Shown: piece after piece, positions 24,691 to 36,396 of the stretch
Position numbering within the stretch: the stretch's first letter is position 1
Layout: every line of letters begins with the position of its first letter
Source: Alisma plantago-aquatica
Lineage: Eukaryota; Streptophyta; Magnoliopsida; Alismatales; Alismataceae
Length of the DNA stretch: 64,000 nucleotides
Reading direction: 5' to 3'
NCBI GenBank assembly: GCA_963693085.1
Contig: OY856410.1
Coordinates: forward strand, 563,741,906 to 563,805,905
The notes under the pieces: model-generated
Database searches by the model: none
Told to the model about the DNA's origin: nothing
What the model saw: the letters and a program-made list of their open reading frames with translations, nothing else
Program-made: the position numbers and the translations under genes

Positions 24691-26370
24691 AACCATACCT
24701 AACATGACCTAGATTAGACCTGATTGACCCTAATTTCACCTATCTTGATCTAATTGGACGTAATCTGACCTAATTTGACGCAAATCTAACCTAATTTTGC
24801 ATAGCATAAACTGCTTAGACATTCACTTTCCATAATTTACCTTATGGTTACCTAAATAAGACCTAATATGACCAATCAGACCAAATTTCCCAAAGCGGAC
24901 TTATTTCCCTCAAATCATACATCTTTTCTGCAAATCAGGCCTAATTTGCTCAAATTTGACCTCATTCGGCCTAAAATCAAACCTAATTTTGCATAACAAG
25001 GCCTAATAGACCTTACTTCCCCTAATATATCCTATATTAACCTAAATGTGACCCAAGTTTGACCAAATAAGACCTAAATTCCTCAAATGAGACATGTTTT
25101 CCCCAAATCAGACCTAGATTCCCCAAATTTGACTAATATGACCTAAATTAGACCTAGTTTTGCATAACATGACCACCTTACTTCCCCTAATTTACCCTAT
25201 ACTTAGGGTCTGACTGGTTTAGTGTAACTGTAACTTTCCTGGAATTCGTTTTCCCACACTGGAAATAGAGTTCCAAGAAAACGAATTCTAGTTGATTGGT
25301 TTCAAACTTGATTTTTCATGAAAAACTGACTTTCCTTTAACTGATTTGTTGTAACTATAGACATAAAATCTAATTATAGAAGGTGTTGTACACTACATAG
25401 AAAATATACATAAATTTAATTTGTTACAATCCAAAAACACAAGAGCACAACTGTATGATCATTCAGTTTCTCACCTTCGCCAAAATCTGGTTAAATTATA
25501 CAAACCATAAATATAATCACCATCTTACCATAGCTTGGCGTAAAGGTAAAAAACAAGATATGAAATTGACGAGAACGGCAAAAGCCAAAACAAAGAAACG
25601 TATTCTCTAGATAAAGACGATGATCGAAGGAAAAAGGAAGGAATGGAGCTTAGGGCCTCCAGTGGGGAAGAAAACAAACGAACTGCCAAAGAAATCCTGT
25701 CCCAGCCTGTCGCGCTCAGCCTGTCAGTACCACAGCAGGATTCTAGGACTACGGAGAAAACGCAGCAAGCAGAAGCCCTTCAGCTGCTCACACGACTGCC
25801 CAAAAATAGGATCGGGCAAGGGAAAGATGGAACAGATGCCCTAGGGCTATCGCACCACCAGCGGAAGTTGGGAAGCGGATGAGACGTGGCTCAGATTGAA
25901 ACTCGTTTTCCGCTCAGTTCTCTTCGGAAGTCGGGACTTTAAGACTATATATATCTTTGGAACTCTAGGGAAAACTTGGGAACTCGACTTCCGGATTTTC
26001 ACCAAACCAGTCAAGTAAAATCAATAAGGGAACTTGACTTCCAATGTTTTTCAGACAAATTACACCAAACCAGTCAGACCCTTAATGAAACCCAATTTGG
26101 CAAAATCAGAACTAATTGCCAGAAATCATATATAGTCCCCCCAAAGCAGACTTGCTTTCCTCAAACCAGAACTAATTGCCAGAAATCAGATATAATTCCC
26201 CCAAAGCAGACTTGCTTTCCTCAAACCAGATCTAATATGCCAAAATTTGACTTGATTTGGCCTAAATCAGACCTATTTCAATGATAAAATGACTCAAGTT
26301 GATCTAATTTGACCAAATTCAGACCCAATTCATGCCAATTTAGACTTCAAATGGCTTAATTTGAGTCTAT
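24690..26370. repeat. Degenerate low-complexity array of GACCTAATTTG words
   Basis: Dozens of variants of gacctaatttgacc and cctaaatcagacc follow one another with irregular spacing of roughly 10-25 bases at 24690-25200, and again at 26085-26370. The PIF/Harbinger-like MITE (25206-26081) splits what was one array. The array has no coding frame that persists and no clear fixed period, so I call it a decayed minisatellite. Confidence 0.65.
25206..26081. mobile_element. PIF/Harbinger-like MITE (TTA target site)
   Basis: Terminal inverted repeats of 22 bases beginning GGGTCTGACTGGTTT at both ends with one mismatch. The trinucleotide TTA flanks both sides (25203-25205 and 26082-26084), the target duplication typical of PIF/Harbinger and Tourist elements. 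The 876-base interior has no transposase; the overlapping frames at 25620-25882 carry no recognisable domain. Confidence 0.8.
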
Positions 26371-26458
26371 AAGGGCTTAGACGTCTACTTAAAACACTTC
26401 ATAGATCGAGCGCCTAGTTTGGGGCGCCTAGGCTGCGCCTTGATAACTAAGCTTAACT

Positions 26459-26542
26459 CTCTCTCTCTCTATATACACACACACACACACACATCGTGAT
26501 CATCATCATCATCTAAGCCTCGGTCCCAACTAAAATCTCTCT

Positions 26543-26588
<46 letters not shown>

Positions 26589-26596
26589 TATACACA
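26459..26596. repeat. Microsatellites and a partial RTE tail copy
   Basis: CT, AC and TA dinucleotide runs flank a short copy (about 26493-26543) of the RTE 3' tail whose full version follows at 26597. The first copy lacks the middle of the second, so it is a deleted duplicate. Confidence 0.55.
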
Positions 26597-27074
26597 TCGT
26601 GATCATCATCATCATCTAAGCCTCAGTCCCAACTATGTTGGGGTCGGTTACATGAATCCTTCATTTCCATTCTACTCTATCATGGGTCATATTCTGGTCA
26701 AGATTGAGATTCAAAATCTCTCTTTATAAGCTCTTCCCATGGTAATTTAGGCCTTTCTCTTCTTCTATTAATTGTGCTTGACTCAATAGCATTACTTCAT
26801 ATAGGCGCATTAGTCAGTCTGCGTTGCACATGTCCATACCATCTGAGTCGGCCCTTGCGCAACTTGTCCTCAATGCTCGTCACCCCTACTTTATTCCTGA
26901 TATAGTCATTTCTCAAGTGATCTTTTCTTGTCTTCCCACGCATCCATCTCCGCATACACATTTCAAACACGTTCATATAAATATCTTTTCTTGTCTTCCC
27001 ACACATTCATCTCAGCATACACATTTCAACCACGTTCATATAAATATCTTTTCTTGTCTTCCCACTTTATATAT
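26597..27074 (-). pseudogene. RTE-type LINE, 3' end of ORF2
   Basis: The minus strand encodes the C-terminal tail shared by plant RTE reverse transcriptases: RGKTRKDHLRNDYIRNKVGV followed by IEDKLRKGRLRWYGHVQRRL (27006-26797). The 3' end of the element (CCCAAC.ATGTTGGGGTCGG phrase, then a GATGATGATGAT-type tail) lies at 26597-26660. A segment of the CGKTRKD...FE.CMRRW region is duplicated in frame at about 26930-27060. The 5' part is missing because the LTR of LARD-2 begins at 27075. No catalytic domain remains. Confidence 0.75.
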
Positions 27075-27261
27075 TGTGAAGAAGTGTATATGATTATGTT
27101 GTGTTGTTCTATTGATATGTACACCCCTGCCCTATATATAGGAAAGGAGGCTATTACAAGGAAGCCCAAAGGAAGCGGACTAACCCTACCGGGTCATGGG
27201 CAATAGGCCCATGTAGACAATAGACTAATAACCTATTAACTAAATAGGCTATATTCTAACA
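27075..27261 (-). repeat. 3' LTR of LARD-2
   Basis: Partner of 36397-36584. A polypurine tract (complement of CCCCCCCTCAAGC) lies just inside at 27262-27274. The LTR interrupts an RTE LINE at 27074. Confidence 0.8.
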
Positions 27262-27687
27262 CCCCCCCTCAAGCTGAAGCATGGGAGAACGCATGTCCAA
27301 GGTTGGAGTTACATGAATCGATTAACGATAAGAAATAAACGACAAATGAAAGATAAGATATGTCATTCCCCATACAAAAATTGTTACTCTCCTTAAACAA
27401 TACTTCCTAATTAAAAAGATATGATGACGCCTCTTTGAGATGTGTTCTGCAGGTTGGAGAAGCTCGAGCTTTGAAGGTCTTTCTCTTGAAGTGCATCTGG
27501 AATGAAGAACATCTGAAGCAGACAATCATAAATACCACGACTACGTCATCTTCACTGGAGAGGAATGTGAAGTGGAATAAGCGCACTCAACACATCCAAC
27601 GTACATAAAGCGGCATGAACGTGGAGGCACAATGTCGATGTAGCAGTGGAGATGTCTCTGGTATAGAATTAAATGTCCGATTTCGAT

Positions 27688-28397
27688 TAGGGGTGTAAAC
27701 GGTGCGGGTCCGGTGCGGGTCTGGCCATACCCATATCTATACCCATCTAATTTAGCGGGTCCGGTTCCGGTTCTAGACCCGCATAATACAAAACCTGGAC
27801 CCGCACCATACTCATACCCGCAATAATAGCGGGTATGCGGTGCAGGTATGACATCATATTATTTATGTAAGAGAAATGACTTTATTCTATATATTTTAAT
27901 ACAACAAGATATTGTTATTGTATAGTATATTAACATACAATAGTTATATTAGATAATGCTATATTTTATACATAAACATTAATTAAGTTAATTGTTTGCA
28001 TATCTGTAGTTATCATTATAGAGTTAACTTAAGTAGAAAGTAATGTAAACTAGTAGACATTTGGTTCATTATTGTAAATAGAATAGTTAATTCTTAACTA
28101 TATGACTAGTCTCAACCTTATTATGGTTAGAAGAAAATATAATCTCAAAAGTTATATTAGTTAGACTAGTAAAGTATGATATATATAACATATTATTTAT
28201 GTAGTTACGTATTATAGCGGGTACACGGGTCTAGCGGGTCTGGGTTCAAGCATACCCATTATTGGACCCGCATATAAGCGGGTCCAAGGGTATACGGGTC
28301 CAAGGGTAAGCGGGTATGAAAATTAGACCCGTGACGGGTTTTTTGAGGGTTCGGATTTGCAGGTCCGCGGGTCTACCCGTACCCATTTACAGCCCTA
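27688..28397. mobile_element. hAT-like MITE inside LARD-2
   Basis: Inverted ends TAGGGGTGTAAACGG and TAGGGCTGTAAATGG, and a perfect 8-base target duplication ATTTCGAT at 27680-27687 and 28398-28405, both diagnostic of hAT elements. The 710-base interior carries subterminal repeats of GCGGGTCCGG/GACCCGC words, typical transposase-binding clusters, and an AT-rich non-coding core. Confidence 0.9.
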
Positions 28398-29010
28398 ATT
28401 TCGATGTCGTGTCTGATGGCCCAGAAATAGAAATTTTTCGAAATTTCGCACGAAATTTCGATATTTACGGCCCTAACGATTTCGATGACCGAATAAGCAA
28501 ATTCAATTATGAAAATTTACCAGGACGATCTAAATGCCAAGATCTACTCAAATATGCAATAATATTTCATATTGGATATGTGGGGTGGGGGGTCTCCCAC
28601 ATTTGTAAGTGCTGAACAATTTCAACAGAATTTTGATGGCAATTTTGATGAAAAAATGAAGGAATTAGATTATGAAATTTTGTATACACAATGTTTAGAC
28701 AAAGATACACTAGATTATATAGTAAAGTTATATGTTTAGAGGTTAGGGTGGATCCATGTCTTGATGAGTGAGTGCACAAATGATCATAAATGGAAAGTCT
28801 GCTAGACTGTTAAAAACTTCAAGTTGTAACTTAGAATGTATAACTTACAATTACAAGTTACAAAGTTACGAACTACAAGTTGTATAAGTCTAGTGTTCGC
28901 ATTTAACTAGGTTACTTGGGACATTATACATAGATCTAAGAAAGAACTTTGTCATTTTCGAAGTATTTCTCCATATCTCTATAGAAGTGTAGAAATTGAT
29001 GAAGGTAATG

Positions 29011-29215
29011 TCTAGAGATATGTAGTTTCATGTGTTTTTTCTGTTCCTTTCTTTGAGTGTCATGTGCTTAGCATGTGCCTCACTTACTCCTTTTCTTATG
29101 TTGTTTAGTCCCATATGGGTAGCGCTTAGTTTAGTCTCTTGTTATGTTTGCTATATAAGAGACTCCCATGTAATCAGTTTTACTCATCCAATAAACACCA
29201 TTTCTCCTATCTACA
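29011..29215 (+). repeat. 5' LTR of copia element 2
   Basis: Begins TCTAGAGATATG and ends CTATCTACA. The target duplication forces a start at TC rather than TG, so the terminal dinucleotide is non-canonical. It contains a TATATAAG box at about 29153, consistent with the element's own promoter. Confidence 0.85.
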
Positions 29216-29909
29216 TGGTATCAAGAGCAGGCCCTCAATTTCTCCCACCCTAAGTTCCCACCCATGACATAACAACCCCCCCCCTCACAGCCGCCGCCGC
29301 CCCCCCCCCCCCCGCCGCCACAGCCCCTCTCCCTCCCCTCCTCCTCCCTCCACCCATCCTAACCCTATCCCTAGCCGCCGCCCCCCCCCCCTCCCCACAG
29401 CCGCCGCCAACTCCCCCCCCCCAGCCGCCGCCGCCAGCAGCGGCACCCTGCTGCTGCCGCACCACCACCACAGCCACCTCCCATTTTTTTCACCCACTCC
29501 CTTCATCCCTACCCACACTACCCTCTCCTCCATATCTTCCCTCCTCACCATATCCACCATTTCCCCCACAATTTCCCTCCCAATCACCTTCTAAATCCTT
29601 ACGTACAGCCCTGTGCACTTTCTAATTTTTCTCCGTCTACGTCCGGCAGATTGCGGATTTGTGATCGGGACACCTCTGGCCTTCTAAGTTGAGAGTCTAG
29701 TTTGTTCCTCGGGAATTCTACCTGCGCCTCATGTTGGAACGTTGATTTTTCCTCATGACGGCGTAGGTTTCTATGTCTTATTTGCCCATATTGGGTCCTT
29801 CTGATCTGCCCTGTCAGATCTCTGCTACTTCTGCCCATTAAGGGTCTTTGCTGCCTCTGCCTGTCCAGGGGTTCTACTGCTTCTCTACGGCGTGGTCCAT
29901 TCTGCAGCC
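29216..29909 (+). other. Copia-2 leader with poly-C/GCC tracts
   Basis: Long C runs and CCGCCG repeats fill 29276-29460. The opposite strand is therefore a series of G runs with quadruplex potential. No coding frame with a domain lies here; the antisense frames at 29250-29587 are low-complexity shadows. Confidence 0.6.
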
Positions 29910-30737
29910 ATGGCATATTCTGAGCCACCCAGATCTCTGTGCGTCACCATTGTCAAACTTGAAGGAGGATCCAACTACCATCTGTAGTCTGCGTCGTTTG
30001 TGCTGTATGTCAAAGCACAAGGTCGGTACCATCATCTCACTGCTGATTCCCCGGCTGCCCCTACTGCTGATGCTGAAGACAAGACTAAACAGGACTACAT
30101 TCAGTGGTCCAAGGATGACTTCGGCGTCATGTCCTGGATTCTCAACAGCACCGAGCCTCGGATCAGCCAGTCTCTACTCTGCTTGCATGATGCCAAGACG
30201 ATGTGGGACCAATTGGCCCATGTTTATTCTCACCAGGAGAATCCCAAGCGGGTGTTCGAGATTTTCAAACAACTCGCCAAGGAGTTCTCCACTGACTTGT
30301 CAATCGATGACTTCTACAACCAATGCTCTGCTTTATGGAATGAATACGAGCTGTATCATCCGTTGACTGCCGATATTAAAGTTGCACAGCAGCACCGCAA
30401 TGAACTTCGCCTGGTGCAGTTTCTGGCTGCGCTTCCTGACTCCTTCTCAGGGGTTGTTGATCAAATCATGTCCAGTGACCCGCTTCCTACCGTTCGAGAT
30501 GTCCTCAAAAGAGTCCAGCGACTACCTTCGCTGACTCCTGCTTCTGCTCCTGCACCTTCGGCTCTGGCTGCTCGCTCTACTGATTCCGGCCGTGGTCGTG
30601 GCCGCGGTCGAGGCCGTGGTGGACGACCTCCTACTTCTAGCGGACGGGGCACTCCTGCACCTGGACGGAGCACTTCACCTCATCCACGCCACTGTGGCTG
30701 GTGTGGCCGTGATAACCATACTGAGGACCGTTGCTAG
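29910..30737 (+). pseudogene. Copia-2 gag portion, with two TAG stops
   Basis: The frame opens at ATG 29910 (MAYSEPPRSL), meets TAG at 29985-29987 where the motif reads NYHL-stop-SASF (a Trp in related Gags, by family knowledge), and then stays open to a second TAG at 30735-30737. The peptide has the copia Gag/UBN2 character: WILNSTEPRI, TMWDQLAHVYSHQENPKRVF, FLAALPDSFSGVVDQI. It continues with an Arg-Gly-rich linker and the knuckle CGWCGRDNHTEDRC. The second TAG directly follows the last knuckle cysteine. Gag forms the particle; from this copy only a short N-terminal peptide would be made unless initiation occurs downstream. Confidence 0.85.
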
Positions 30738-33700
30738 ATAAAGCATGGTAAACCTGCTTGGGCCAACCAAGCGGCTGATGATACTACTCCTGCTGCTTCT
30801 TCTGTGGATCAATCTGTTGCACCACCTCACACTGAATGGTTGCGCTCGGAGTTTGACAGAATGTTTCAAGAACGTCTGGCACAACTACCATCTACCTCAG
30901 ACTCATCAGCCATGCTTGCCTCGTCCTCGTCCGGTAACACAAAGTGGTGCATCGACTCTGGTGCTTCCACTCATATGACTGGTACTCGTCATTTATTTTC
31001 ACACCTTACCAACCATACTCCTATTTCTTCTGTCACTGTAGCAAATGGTTCAAGAACCACTGTTAGTGGTACTGGCACTGTTCCTCTATCAAAGGAATTA
31101 TTTCTTCGTTCTGTGTTATATATCCCAAACTTTCCTGTCAATTTACTTTCGGTCAGCAAAATGGTTAAACAATTAAACTGCTCTGTTAAATTTGACCCGT
31201 CTGGTTGTATTATGAAGGACCTCCGCACGAAGACGAGGATTGGTTCGGGTCGTGAGGGACCAGATGGGCTGTACTACCTGGATGGACCACCTACTCCAAA
31301 GGCGATGCTCTCTACCTCGGTGACAGAACTTCAACTGCATGTTAGACTTGGTCATCCATCTGCGGCGAAACTAAAACATCTTTTTCCGGGCATCTCTGGC
31401 AATAGCTTTACTTGTGAATCTTGTGTAATGGGCAAGCATATAAGATCTGTTTTTCCTGCAAAAAAATCTATTTCTTCTTCAGCACCTTTTGAACTTGTGC
31501 ATGCGGATATTTGGGGGCCATGTTCTGTGCCCAGTCATTCTGGAGTAAAATATTTTCTGACTTTTATTGATGATTACTCTCGTCTTACTTGGCTGTTTTT
31601 ACTCAAAGGTCGAAACACTGTATTAGATTGCATTAGTACCTTTTTTGCTAAAATTAAAACTCAATTTGATCGGCCTATTAAAACCTTCCGGACTGACAAT
31701 GCACTAGAATTTATGCAACAATCTGTGACTCAATTTTGCATCTCCCATGGCACACTCCACCAAACCACTTGCCCATACACTCCACAACAGAATGGTGTAG
31801 CAGAACGGAAAAATCGCCATCTTCTTGAGGTTGCTCGCACTCTCCTGTTTCATTACAAGGTGCCTCACTGTTTTTGGCCTGATGCAGTTTCGACAGCATG
31901 CTATCTTATTAATCGCATGCCTTCTTCTGTTTTGCAAAACAAAGTTCCCTACACTCTGTTATTTCCTGATAAACCCTTATTCTCTGTACCGCCTCGCATC
32001 TTTGGTTGTACATGTTTTGTTAAAAACCTTTGCCCTGGTCTCACAAAGTTGGATGCCCGGTCTGTGAAATGTGTCTTTTTGGGATACTCCCGGACTCAGA
32101 AAGGCTATCGTTGTTTTGAACCCGATAAGAAACAATGGTTTGTAAGTGCGGATGTAATATTCTTTGAACACATGCCGTTCTACTCTGCTGTTGGGGACCG
32201 CCTGACTACTGATATTTTGAATAGCACTCCTCTTCCAGTGGTTGAAGAAATACCTTCTGTTCCTACTTCACAAGAGAAATCTCTACAGGTATACAAGCGA
32301 AGACCAAAGCCCCTCACTGCCCCGGCCAAACCAAATCCTGCGTCAGCGGAGGATCCACCACAGGATGAGGTATTTTCTTATTTGCATCTTCCTATTAGTT
32401 TACGAAAAGGGGTTCGTTCATGTACTCAGCATCTTATTAGTCACTTTTGTTCTACTGATCATCTGAGTGACAGTCTTGCATACTTTACATCTGCATTATC
32501 TGTTGTGCACATTCCTAAAACTGCTGATGAAGCTCTTCGCCACCCTGCCTGGAGACATGCCATGGAACAAGAAATGCAAGCCCTATATGAACAACACACC
32601 TGGGATCTGGTTGATAAACCTTCTTCTTGTCATCCAGTTGGCTGTCGATGGATCTTTACTGTTAAATATGAACCAAATGGCACCATTGCACGCTTGAAAG
32701 CTCGATTAGTGGCGAAAGGATATACGCAAACTTATGGCGTTGATTACTTTGAGACGTTTTCTCCAGTCGCCCGTCTTAATTCTGTTCGTATTTTGGTTTC
32801 TGTTGCTGTCAATAAAGATTGGCCTCTTTATCAACTAGATGTGAAAAATGCTTTCTTATATGGCGACCTTCAGGAGGATGTCTATATGGAGCAACCCCCA
32901 GGATTTGTTGCTCAGGGGGAGTCTGCTTCTCAAATCTGCAAGCTGCGCAAGGCGATTTATGGGTTAAAACAAAGTCCACGTGCATGGTTCGACAAACTTA
33001 GCAAAATCTTAATGTCCTTTGGATTTCGACGGTCGCAGGCTGATCACTCTGTTTTCATACGCAAAACCACAGCAGGGCTGGTTATTCTTATTGTGTATGT
33101 TGATGACATCATCCTATCTGGCAGTGACCCCGCAGGGATACACGCAACCAAGCAATATCTCGCACAACACTTCATTACAAAAGACCTGGGCAAATTGCGT
33201 TATTTTTTGGGAATTGAGGTTGCTCGATCCTCTGCAGGTATTTCTCTCTCTCAGCGCAAATATGTCCTTGACTTATTACAAGAAACAGGAATGTTGGGAT
33301 GCAAGCCAGCTACCACTCCTCTGGATCCCAATATGGATTGGGACAGTGATTCATCTCCTGCATATGCTGACCGCCATCAGTTCCGAAGAATAGTGGGCAA
33401 ACTCATTTATCTGACTGTCACCAGAGCTGATTTAGCTGCTGCTGTGGGATTTGTTAGCCGCTATCTTGATAAACCAAGGCAATGCCACTGGGATGCTATT
33501 ATTCATATTCTTCGGTATCTTAAAAGTGCTCCTGGAAAAGGCCTTCTGTATAAGAAACATGGCCACTGTGACCTATCTGGTTTTTCTGATTCAGATTATG
33601 CAGGGAGTCGGTCTGACAGGAAATCCACTTCTGGATACTGCACATTTGTGGGCGGCAATCTAGTTACCTGGCGCAGTAAAAAACAAACTGTTGTGGCAAG

Positions 33701-34052
33701 ATCAAGCGCTGAGGCAGAATATAGAGCAATGGCTCATACTACTTGCGAGCTGCTATGGGTTCATAGTCTTCTGAAGGAGTTTGACATATCTCCGCCTAGC
33801 CCTATGCCCATGTTCTGTGACAATAAGGCGGCCATTTTCATTGCGAGCAACCCAACCTTCCATGAAAGAACCAAGCACATTGAGGTCGACTGCCACTTTG
33901 TACGGGAAAAGGTTCTTTCAGGTCAGATCTACACTCCATATATCAGTACAGAACAGTAGCTTGCGGACATCTTCACCAAAGTGCTACCCAAGACTCGCTT
34001 TCAGAATCTGAGTTCCAAGCTGGGCTTCGTCGATATCTTCGCTCCAGCTTGA
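30738..34052 (+). pseudogene. Copia-2 Pol portion (PR-IN-RT-RH), one late TAG
   Basis: This continues in the same frame as gag. A 1051-residue open stretch with its own ATG runs 30804-33959. It holds the protease DSGASTHMTG, GAG-pre-integrase CESCVMGKH, integrase HADIWGP with NGVAERK, and reverse transcriptase with LDVKNAF and YVDD. RNase H ends the frame with KQTVVARSSAEAEYRAM. A third TAG at 33957-33959 falls where relatives have Gln before LADIFTK; the frame then continues through KLGFVDIFAPA to TGA at 34050-34052, next to the polypurine tract. Apart from the three amber codons the 1380-codon frame has no indel. Confidence 0.88.
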
Positions 34053-34059
34053 GGGGGAG

Positions 34060-34263
34060 TCTAGAGATATGTAGTTTCATGTGTTTTTCTGTTCCTTTCT
34101 TTGAGTGTCATGTGCTTAGCATGTGCCTCACTTACTCCTTTTCTTATGTTGTTTAGTCCCATATGGGTAGCGCTTAGTTTAGTCTCTTGTTATGTTTGCT
34201 ATATAAGAGACTCCCATGTAATCAGTTTTACTCATCCAATAAACACCATTTCTCCTATCTACA
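34060..34263 (+). repeat. 3' LTR of copia element 2
   Basis: Same sequence as the 5' LTR with one T fewer. It follows the polypurine tract and is flanked by TAATG. Confidence 0.88.
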
Positions 34264-34268
34264 TAATG

Positions 34269-36396
34269 TATAGATGGTCTAGAGATAGCGGAAACATGCC
34301 TTAGAATTAAGGAAAATAGGCTTTAGATGCAAGAGATTCAAAAACAATTGCCAAAATACCAAAATGTAGTATTAGCAGCCTTAGGAACAAATTTCTCGAA
34401 ATTTAAGTTGTGTTTCTGTACCATTTCGCAAAATTACGACCCAAACTGGCCTTTTTGCTGCGAAATTTCACCCTATTTTGCGAAACTTCACACCTAGGGT
34501 CGATTTTTTTGCGAAATTACGTCCCATTCCCTGCATTTCATGTCTAATCATAGGTTTCGATGTCCAATTGAAAAAAAACAAAATTTTGATCGAAATTTTA
34601 TTCCATGCCAACTGGAATAAGCGCAGAAGACCACCGACGTGCATAACATGGCACGAACACGTTTAGCGAGGTGCTGAGGTGTCAACACGTAGAAGTGGCA
34701 GATGCAACTTGGAGAAGACGTGACGAAGTAGCTCGGTGAAGATCACTCTGGATAAATCCTTGCAGATATAATTTTGACACATGACTGAAGATGACGAGCT
34801 TCAAAGATGAAGAAGCAACCATCTAGAACACCATCAACGCAGCATAAGATGATCAACTGGAACGTCATTAAAACCAAAGGGACTAGAGGCCGAAATATGC
34901 GCAGCAAGCTCTTGTCCTGATGTACATAGTACAGTACGAACACGAAAGTCTTGGTGTCAACGTTGCAACTGTAAGATCCTTCATTGTTGTCTGAAAAGTA
35001 ATGTGATGCTAAGTGGGCATGACGCGCCTGCCTAGAATATCATCTCATCTCATTTCATGTCTCTCTCCTCATATCCTCTCCTCATATTCTTTTTCTCGCG
35101 TTCTCCTCATACCCTCCTCTCTATCTCTCTCTCCTCTTTTCCCCCGCACACGAAATACGACGAGAGTGAGTAGAAAGTGTAGAAAAAAGGGAAATATGAC
35201 CCCTCCACACGTAGAAAGACGGACACATGATGGATGGGAAAGTGGGAAAGGAAAAGGTCAAATGAGAGGTGTAGTATGGAGAGAAGAACAAAAAGAAGAT
35301 TATCGAAATGGAAACATCGATAGAAAGAGGACATACACTACCAGAATTTTGCTCGGTAGGGGAGGAAGTGGCACTGCCGAAATAGTTTCTCGGCATGAAA
35401 ACCAATAATAGGAATCAATATGCAAAAACAATCCGATTAAGATCCGGATAGAGAAAATAAATGGATCTTTTCTTGACGCCCCCGCAAAAAAAATTGTTGG
35501 GTCAAAAAAATAATAATAGGATTCGATTATCATAAGTATTTGAGATATAGACCTTTTGAAGACGTTCAAACTGGAACTGGAAGTGTTCTGACAGCTCTTG
35601 ACACGTTGTGTATACGATTAGACACGTTGTGCAACTTGTCAGGGGTGAGATGCAGACTCTTGATGATACATTGTGTGGGCTGCTGACACGTCGTGTTGCT
35701 GTGATGGTTGATGATGACATGCTTCCAACAACACGCTATGTAGGAATGAGACACATCGTGTCATATCGGAGGCGTGAATTGGATCTCCGTCGACACGCCA
35801 TGTCTGAAGCCGGAGGCGTAACTCTGATTTCCGCCTACACGCCGTGTTCCAAGGATGACATGGAGAGATAGAGAGGAGGGTATGAGCAGAACATGAGAGA
35901 GAGAATATGAGGAGAGGATATGAGGAGAGAGACATGAGATGAGATAATATTCCAGGCTATCTTCATGAAGCTTCATGTTCTTCAACACATCTGCTTTAGC
36001 GTGGCTGCTTCAATGGAATGGTTGGCGCTGCTGGACGAACAAATCTCGAGGAAGGTGACGACGACAACAGATAGATCTGAAAGGGAAATAGCGTCATCCA
36101 GAGACTAGGACTGGATAGAGATTGCCAGGAAGGATGGTGTCGGTTCATAGATAAAATCTATTGAAAGGGGAAGAAGATGCGACCATGGAGGCTGGGAGGT
36201 GCCTAGCGGGCGGCCGGCCGGCCGGCCTAAGCCATGGAAGGAGGCGGCAGCCGCCCACAAGCGGGCTCTCACCCAGTTGCTCTCTCTAGGAGAGGAGGGG
36301 GCGACGGTTGCTAGGGTTGGAGTGGGCGCCGAGAGAGAAGAGGGAAGGAGGGGCGGTGGCTAGGGTTGTCTCCTCAGGGCTATTGCTTTGATACCA
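34269..36396 (-). other. LARD-2 interior, upstream half
   Basis: Non-coding LARD-2 sequence between copia-2 and the 5' LTR. At about 36215-36237 it carries a run of GGCCGGCCGGCC, and at 36200-36360 a GC-rich leader including CTAAGCCATGG, also seen in LARD-1 at about 21010. Pyrimidine/purine-rich patches near 35040-35150 and 35870-35945 are approximate inverted copies of each other (CATATCCTCTCCTCATATTC type). Confidence 0.6.

Larger units (their letters stand above)
29011..34263 (+). mobile_element. Copia element 2, complete with TSD, inside LARD-2
   Basis: A 5253-base LTR retrotransposon on the plus strand, antisense to the F-box gene. The LTRs (29011-29215 and 34060-34263) differ only by one T in a T-run. 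TAATG flanks both sides (29006-29010 and 34264-34268). The primer site TGGTATCAAGAGCAGG abuts the 5' LTR, and TTGAGGGGGAG precedes the 3' LTR. One gag-pol frame runs from 29910 to 34052 but is broken by three TAG codons. Domain order PR-IN-RT-RH marks it as copia; short LTRs suggest the Ale/Retrofit group. Confidence 0.92.

Noticed and set aside
25620..25882. Overlapping 74- and 79-codon frames inside the PIF/Harbinger-like MITE
   Set aside because: No transposase or Myb-like signature; two frames are open simultaneously over the same bases.
29009..29015. Copia-2 LTR starting at TGTCTAG
   Set aside because: The 3' LTR is preceded by GAG rather than TG, and the TAATG duplication fits only a start at TCTAG.
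29250..29587. Gly/Arg-rich antisense frames
   Set aside because: Pure reflection of the poly-C/GCC tract in the copia-2 leader.
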